From NCBI GenBank assembly GCA_964645405.1, contig CAZYCA010000034.1, forward strand, positions 1-64,000: DNA of 64,000 bases. The letters run 5' to 3'. Positions 60,896 through 64,000 of the stretch are shown here, piece after piece. The position numbers and the translations under genes were made by a program. The notes under the pieces were generated by a model. The model was not told where the DNA came from and did no database searches. It saw only the letters and a program-made list of their open reading frames with translations. The stretch is from JAMWDF01 sp964645405 (GTDB taxonomy: Bacteria; Ratteibacteria; UBA8468; B48-G9; DSTR01). Every line of letters begins with the position of its first letter. The first letter of the stretch is position 1.

Positions 60896-62305
60896 CTGCC
60901 GGGGAAAGATATTATCCAGACCCAGAAGGCAGGCCGGGTCCAGCATCTTTTTGATGGCCGCCATTTCCCGGAGACCCTTTCTGCCAAACATCAACTCCAG
61001 CCACCTGTGTTTAATCTTGCCAATGCCGTGTTCAGCAGCAATGGTACCACCCACGGAAATGGCTCTCCGGGCACAGGATTCATAAAGCTGATAAGCTTTT
61101 TCCCTTTCTTCCTCTGTTTTCGGAAAGAAGTTGAAATGCAGGTGGTTTTCCCCGATATGGCCAAAAAGAATGGTCTGGATTTTCTCCTGCTGCATAATCT
61201 GGCGGTAAAATTGATACTGTCCGGGAAAGGATTCTTCCGGGACAGCAATATCTGCAGCCACCTTGATAATACCTAATTGTCGGAAGTAACGGTTAACATT
61301 CTCAGGCAGTTTATGGCGGAACTCAATCAATCGCCTGTAATTTTTACTATCATCACCGATAATGGTTTGTACGGTTCTAAACTCCTCAGTGATGCTTATC
61401 CATCTTTCTATCTGGCTTTCAGTGGATTCTGCCTCCACATAAAGCGCAAAGGTGCCTTCAGGTATTTCCGGAAAATCATTCTGGAGAAAGGAAAGTGCAC
61501 CAGGACAGAAATATTCCAGGCTGTAAACAGAAAGGTCTGCAGAAGTTTTAATAAGTTTTACCAGTTCTAATAAACGAATGTCATCAGGCAGAAACATAAC
61601 CATAATGAAACGAGGCGGGGGCTTCTCAATCAGGTTGACGGAAATTTCTGTGATGATTCCCAATGTGCCTTCAGAACCAATAATCAAATCAATGGCGTCC
61701 ATACCAGGCCAGATATAGTAACCAGCAGTGCATTTTATCTGCGGAGTACGATAGGAAGGAAGGGGAACTTTCAAATGCCCCAAAGGGATGAAACCATTTC
61801 TTTCATAAAACTTACCCCTTTCCAGTTCTATGATTTCTCCGGTGGTCAACACCATCCGCAGGCTCTGCACATATCTCCTGGTGGAGCCAAACCGAAAACT
61901 GTATTCTCCAGAGGCATTGGTGGCTACATTGCCACCGATAAAGGCACTGCGTTCTGTGGGGAAAGGGGGATAAAACAGGTCATATTTTTCCAGTTCTTCC
62001 AGAAAGTTAGTGATGACCACCCCTGCCTGTAAGCGGGCTTTTTTTTCCTGTGTCTGGATAGAGATTACCTGGTTAAGTTTCTCCAGAGAAATAATAGCTC
62101 CATCCCTGGCAACCCGTCCGCCGACAGTACCGGTACCTCCTCCAGAAACAGTCAGAGGTATTTTTTCCCGGACACATTCTTGCACCACCTCCACCACCTC
62201 TGCTTCATTTTCCGGCAGATAAAGGCTTTCTGCCTGCGACTGACGGAAGTTGGAGGAATCTTCCAGGTAGGAAAGAATCTCTTCCCGTCCCTTTTTAACA
62301 ACCAT
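60878..62305 (-). CDS. FAD-linked oxidase (glycolate/D-lactate dehydrogenase GlcD-like)
   Basis: 475 residues from the ATG at 62305, preferred over the TTG at 62308 because GGAGG stands seven bases upstream. The FAD-binding domain has LTVSGGGTGTVGGRV, FIGGNVATNASGEYSFRFG and GSEGTLGIITE; the C-terminal domain has GHIGENHLHFNFF and GGTIAAEHGIGKIK, with the conserved His residues of the GlcD/DLD family. Predicted to oxidise a 2-hydroxy acid such as D-lactate or glycolate. Its start overlaps the stop of an iron-sulfur protein gene by 1 bp, suggesting that the iron-sulfur proteins pass on its electrons. Confidence 0.88.
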   Translation of the reverse strand: MVVKKGREEILSYLEDSSNFRQSQAESLYLPENEAEVVEVVQECVREKIPLTVSGGGTGTVGGRVARDGAIISLEKLNQVISIQTQEKKARLQAGVVITNFLEELEKYDLFYPPFPTERSAFIGGNVATNASGEYSFRFGSTRRYVQSLRMVLTTGEIIELERGKFYERNGFIPLGHLKVPLPSYRTPQIKCTAGYYIWPGMDAIDLIIGSEGTLGIITEISVNLIEKPPPRFIMVMFLPDDIRLLELVKLIKTSADLSVYSLEYFCPGALSFLQNDFPEIPEGTFALYVEAESTESQIERWISITEEFRTVQTIIGDDSKNYRRLIEFRHKLPENVNRYFRQLGIIKVAADIAVPEESFPGQYQFYRQIMQQEKIQTILFGHIGENHLHFNFFPKTEEEREKAYQLYESCARRAISVGGTIAAEHGIGKIKHRWLELMFGRKGLREMAAIKKMLDPACLLGLDNIFPRQLLACV

Positions 62306-63369
62306 CAACTTTCCTCCTGGAGCACTGTAGGTCTACCTTTCTTGTCCAGTAGCCACCGTGGCCTTTTAATAAACGGACCGCCCTTGAAAATCTGTTTAAT
62401 GTCTTTTTTCTTTTCCAGGTAATGGAAACAGCTGCGCATACAACCCCGGGAGCCTCCTATCCCCAAGCCTCCCTGCCCCCAGAACTGAATATAGTGATGA
62501 CCTTCAATGATGTATCCAGAAGGAAATTCTGCAGTTTTGCGCCAGCGGCCAGTAGACAAGGGCACACAGAACTTGTAGGCACATTCCTCACTTATTTGTT
62601 GCTCTAAAACATCAAAACTGTATCCGGGCATAGCGTGAGGGATAAAAGGAGAAACTCTGGGGTCTCCGCCGTGATACATCAACGTACACTTACCGAAATC
62701 AACATCAGCCCAGCGGTAGGTTTTGTCTTCAATCTTGATTTCCACATACTTACCTTCTTTGATATGGGGAATGGCTCCGGGGCATCCTTTTACACAGGCC
62801 ATATCCAGTTTGCAGATAGAATTTGGCTCCACCAGCTGGTCAGGTTCCAGCTCTAAATCAGTAAGAATGGCTGCCAGCCTCTGTCTCGGTCCGAATTCTC
62901 TTGTCAGGAAAACTTTAGACCAGCCAATCTCTCCCAGACCAGCTGCTACCCCGGCAATACGAATAGCTAAATTTACTTCAGGTGTCGGCTGTCCTGGCCG
63001 CAAGGGTCTCACATCAGGTGGGTCCTTCTCGTTTGTCATCCCGGAAAACACAGGGCAGGCTTCATAACCAAAGTTCTCTATATAACAGGCAGTCTCATAC
63101 AAAGGTAACTGCAAAAAATAGGTGTTGAGAAGTCCAGAGTAATCAAAGTAAGAATAATTTGGCCAGTAGGTACCTTCTTCAATACCTCTCCATCCACCAC
63201 GGACAATCCGCCGTCCAACAACAATAACAGAACGAACCTCCGGGAAGATACTGGCAGGATGCATTCTTTTTGGAGCATCCTTGAACCTTTCAATATTCGC
63301 CACGCCAAAAAGGTCCAGTCCCCGGGATAAGGCATACTCTCTTATTTGTTGCTTGTCTGGTTTAGCCAT
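62305..63369 (-). CDS. QueG/reductive-dehalogenase-like iron-sulfur protein
   Basis: 354 residues. DLFGVANIERF and VRSVIVVGRRIVRGG open like epoxyqueuosine reductase, and AAGLGEIGWSKVFLTREFGPRQRLAAILTD is the conserved corrinoid/iron-sulfur domain segment. The cysteines are arranged C-x5-C-x3-CP (ICKLDMACVKGCPG, about 190) and later C-x3-C (RGCMRSCFHYLE), not the usual CxxCxxCxxxCP. No signal peptide. It lies 9 bp after a paralogue and overlaps the GlcD-like gene by 1 bp; AGGGGA precedes the ATG. Possibly a redox partner in a three-gene unit. Confidence 0.75.
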   Translation of the reverse strand: MAKPDKQQIREYALSRGLDLFGVANIERFKDAPKRMHPASIFPEVRSVIVVGRRIVRGGWRGIEEGTYWPNYSYFDYSGLLNTYFLQLPLYETACYIENFGYEACPVFSGMTNEKDPPDVRPLRPGQPTPEVNLAIRIAGVAAGLGEIGWSKVFLTREFGPRQRLAAILTDLELEPDQLVEPNSICKLDMACVKGCPGAIPHIKEGKYVEIKIEDKTYRWADVDFGKCTLMYHGGDPRVSPFIPHAMPGYSFDVLEQQISEECAYKFCVPLSTGRWRKTAEFPSGYIIEGHHYIQFWGQGGLGIGGSRGCMRSCFHYLEKKKDIKQIFKGGPFIKRPRWLLDKKGRPTVLQEES

Positions 63370-63378
63370 GTTTTTCCC

Positions 63379-64000
63379 CTAAATTTTGAACAGGTCCACT
63401 GTTCTTTCTACCACCCATGGTTCTCTTATCTGGAAAGGTAACTGGAAAAGATTGTTTACCCGGCCTGATTTTTCCAGGTTATGCACACATCTACGGATAC
63501 AGACAGCTGCCAGCCGGTCAGGTCTCCCGGCAGGATGATAGGGATTGACTGTGGCTCCATTTTTACACTGGGAGCAAATCTGGTAATCAATTTCCGCTAC
63601 CTTCATCCTTTTTCCTGCAATCTCCATTTCTTTCTCACCCTTTCTGGCACCTAACGGACAGAAAAAATCACACTTCCCGGGACCAGGACAAATACTTTCC
63701 TTTAGAAGGTCATCCGGTTCTATCACCGCATCTGTCAGAATCATCTGCAGTCGCTGTCTGGGACCAAATTCCCTGGTAAGGAAAACTCCACAGTAACCAA
63801 TCTCACCCAGACCAGCCCGCACAGCCGCATCATCAAAATCCAGCATAACATTGGGCGCGGGATTTCCCGGCTTGACCTTCACACCCATAGGTGGAACCTC
63901 AGGTGGTAGATTCGGTAAAGGTACTGCTTCCCACCCGTTATCTTCCAGATACTCAGCTACCTGGAAAGTGGTCAATGCCAGAAATCTGTCAGCCAGCCAT
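63379..64000 (-). CDS. QueG-like iron-sulfur protein, C-terminal part (runs off the window)
   Basis: The frame is open to the right edge (...WLADRFLALTTFQVAEYL), so the N-terminus lies outside. RAGLGEIGYCGVFLTREFGPRQRLQMILTD matches the next gene almost word for word, and the cysteine pattern C-x5-C-x3-CP (ICPGPGKCDFFCP) and C-x3-C (CIRRCVHNLE) is the same. It has an additional ICSQC pair between the two. A tandem duplication with the gene at 62305-63369 is clear. Function as for that gene, unknown substrate. Confidence 0.78.
   Translation of the reverse strand, partial: WLADRFLALTTFQVAEYLEDNGWEAVPLPNLPPEVPPMGVKVKPGNPAPNVMLDFDDAAVRAGLGEIGYCGVFLTREFGPRQRLQMILTDAVIEPDDLLKESICPGPGKCDFFCPLGARKGEKEMEIAGKRMKVAEIDYQICSQCKNGATVNPYHPAGRPDRLAAVCIRRCVHNLEKSGRVNNLFQLPFQIREPWVVERTVDLFKI

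Overview
The window looks like a chromosomal piece of an uncultured, glycan-degrading bacterium, most likely from the PVC superphylum or a neighbouring lineage (Lentisphaerota, Omnitrophota or Armatimonadota-like). Three class-III pseudopilins of the PVC type (FTLIELLVVVAIIAILAA helix, one with a clear H-X9-DG C-terminus), many DUF6067/GH123_N, DUF4838 and CBM9-like proteins, and the absence of SusC/SusD, TonB receptors or ABC importers all point this way. The exact phylum cannot be fixed from this sequence. No rRNA, tRNA or CRISPR array was seen.

Layout. 1-903: tail of an unknown gene and a pseudopilin. 905-24174 (minus): an apparent 11-gene, 23-kb operon running leftward from a strong promoter at 24203-24231, encoding a CBM9 lipoprotein, GH35-like beta-galactosidase, Gfo/Idh/MocA dehydrogenase, three DUF6067-type enzymes, another TIM-barrel hydrolase, GH2, a UroD-like protein, a sulfatase without signal peptide and a beta-helix protein. 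24244-31895 (plus): a divergent unit with a fourth DUF6067 enzyme, a GH36-like galactosidase, an FAD oxidoreductase and an M42 peptidase. The two units share one 70-bp region in which the two -10 boxes overlap. 31909-35426: an alpha/alpha-barrel protein and a divergent TIM-barrel protein with an inserted carbohydrate-binding module. 35423-39894 (minus): DUF4838 protein, Gfo/Idh/MocA dehydrogenase and EamA transporter. 40190-42745 (minus): dockerin-bearing surface protein. 42865-47270 (plus): pseudopilin, GspG-like lipoprotein, DUF4838 protein and the start of a LamG protein.

The LamG gene is broken by an A+T-rich insert (about 47250-49850) carrying an HNH endonuclease and a beta-class adenine methyltransferase (a Type II restriction-modification pair). 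A plausible 3' end of the broken gene reappears at 49831-50064. 50067-58357 (minus) is an operon of pseudopilin, large TIM-barrel glycosidase and a fifth DUF6067 enzyme. 58514-64000 holds more ordinary genes: MarC transporter, alpha/beta hydrolase, Cof-type HAD phosphatase, a GlcD-like FAD oxidase and two QueG-like iron-sulfur proteins.

Taken together, the genes suggest stepwise breakdown of a complex, probably sulfated and galactose-containing polysaccharide: large exported enzymes with CBM9/LamG/ConA-like binding modules act outside the cytoplasm, while GH2, GH36-like, sulfatase, UroD-like and dehydrogenase proteins without signal peptides finish the job inside. How the sugar enters the cell is not encoded here. 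Pseudopilins sit at the head of two glycan operons and opposite the end of the third.
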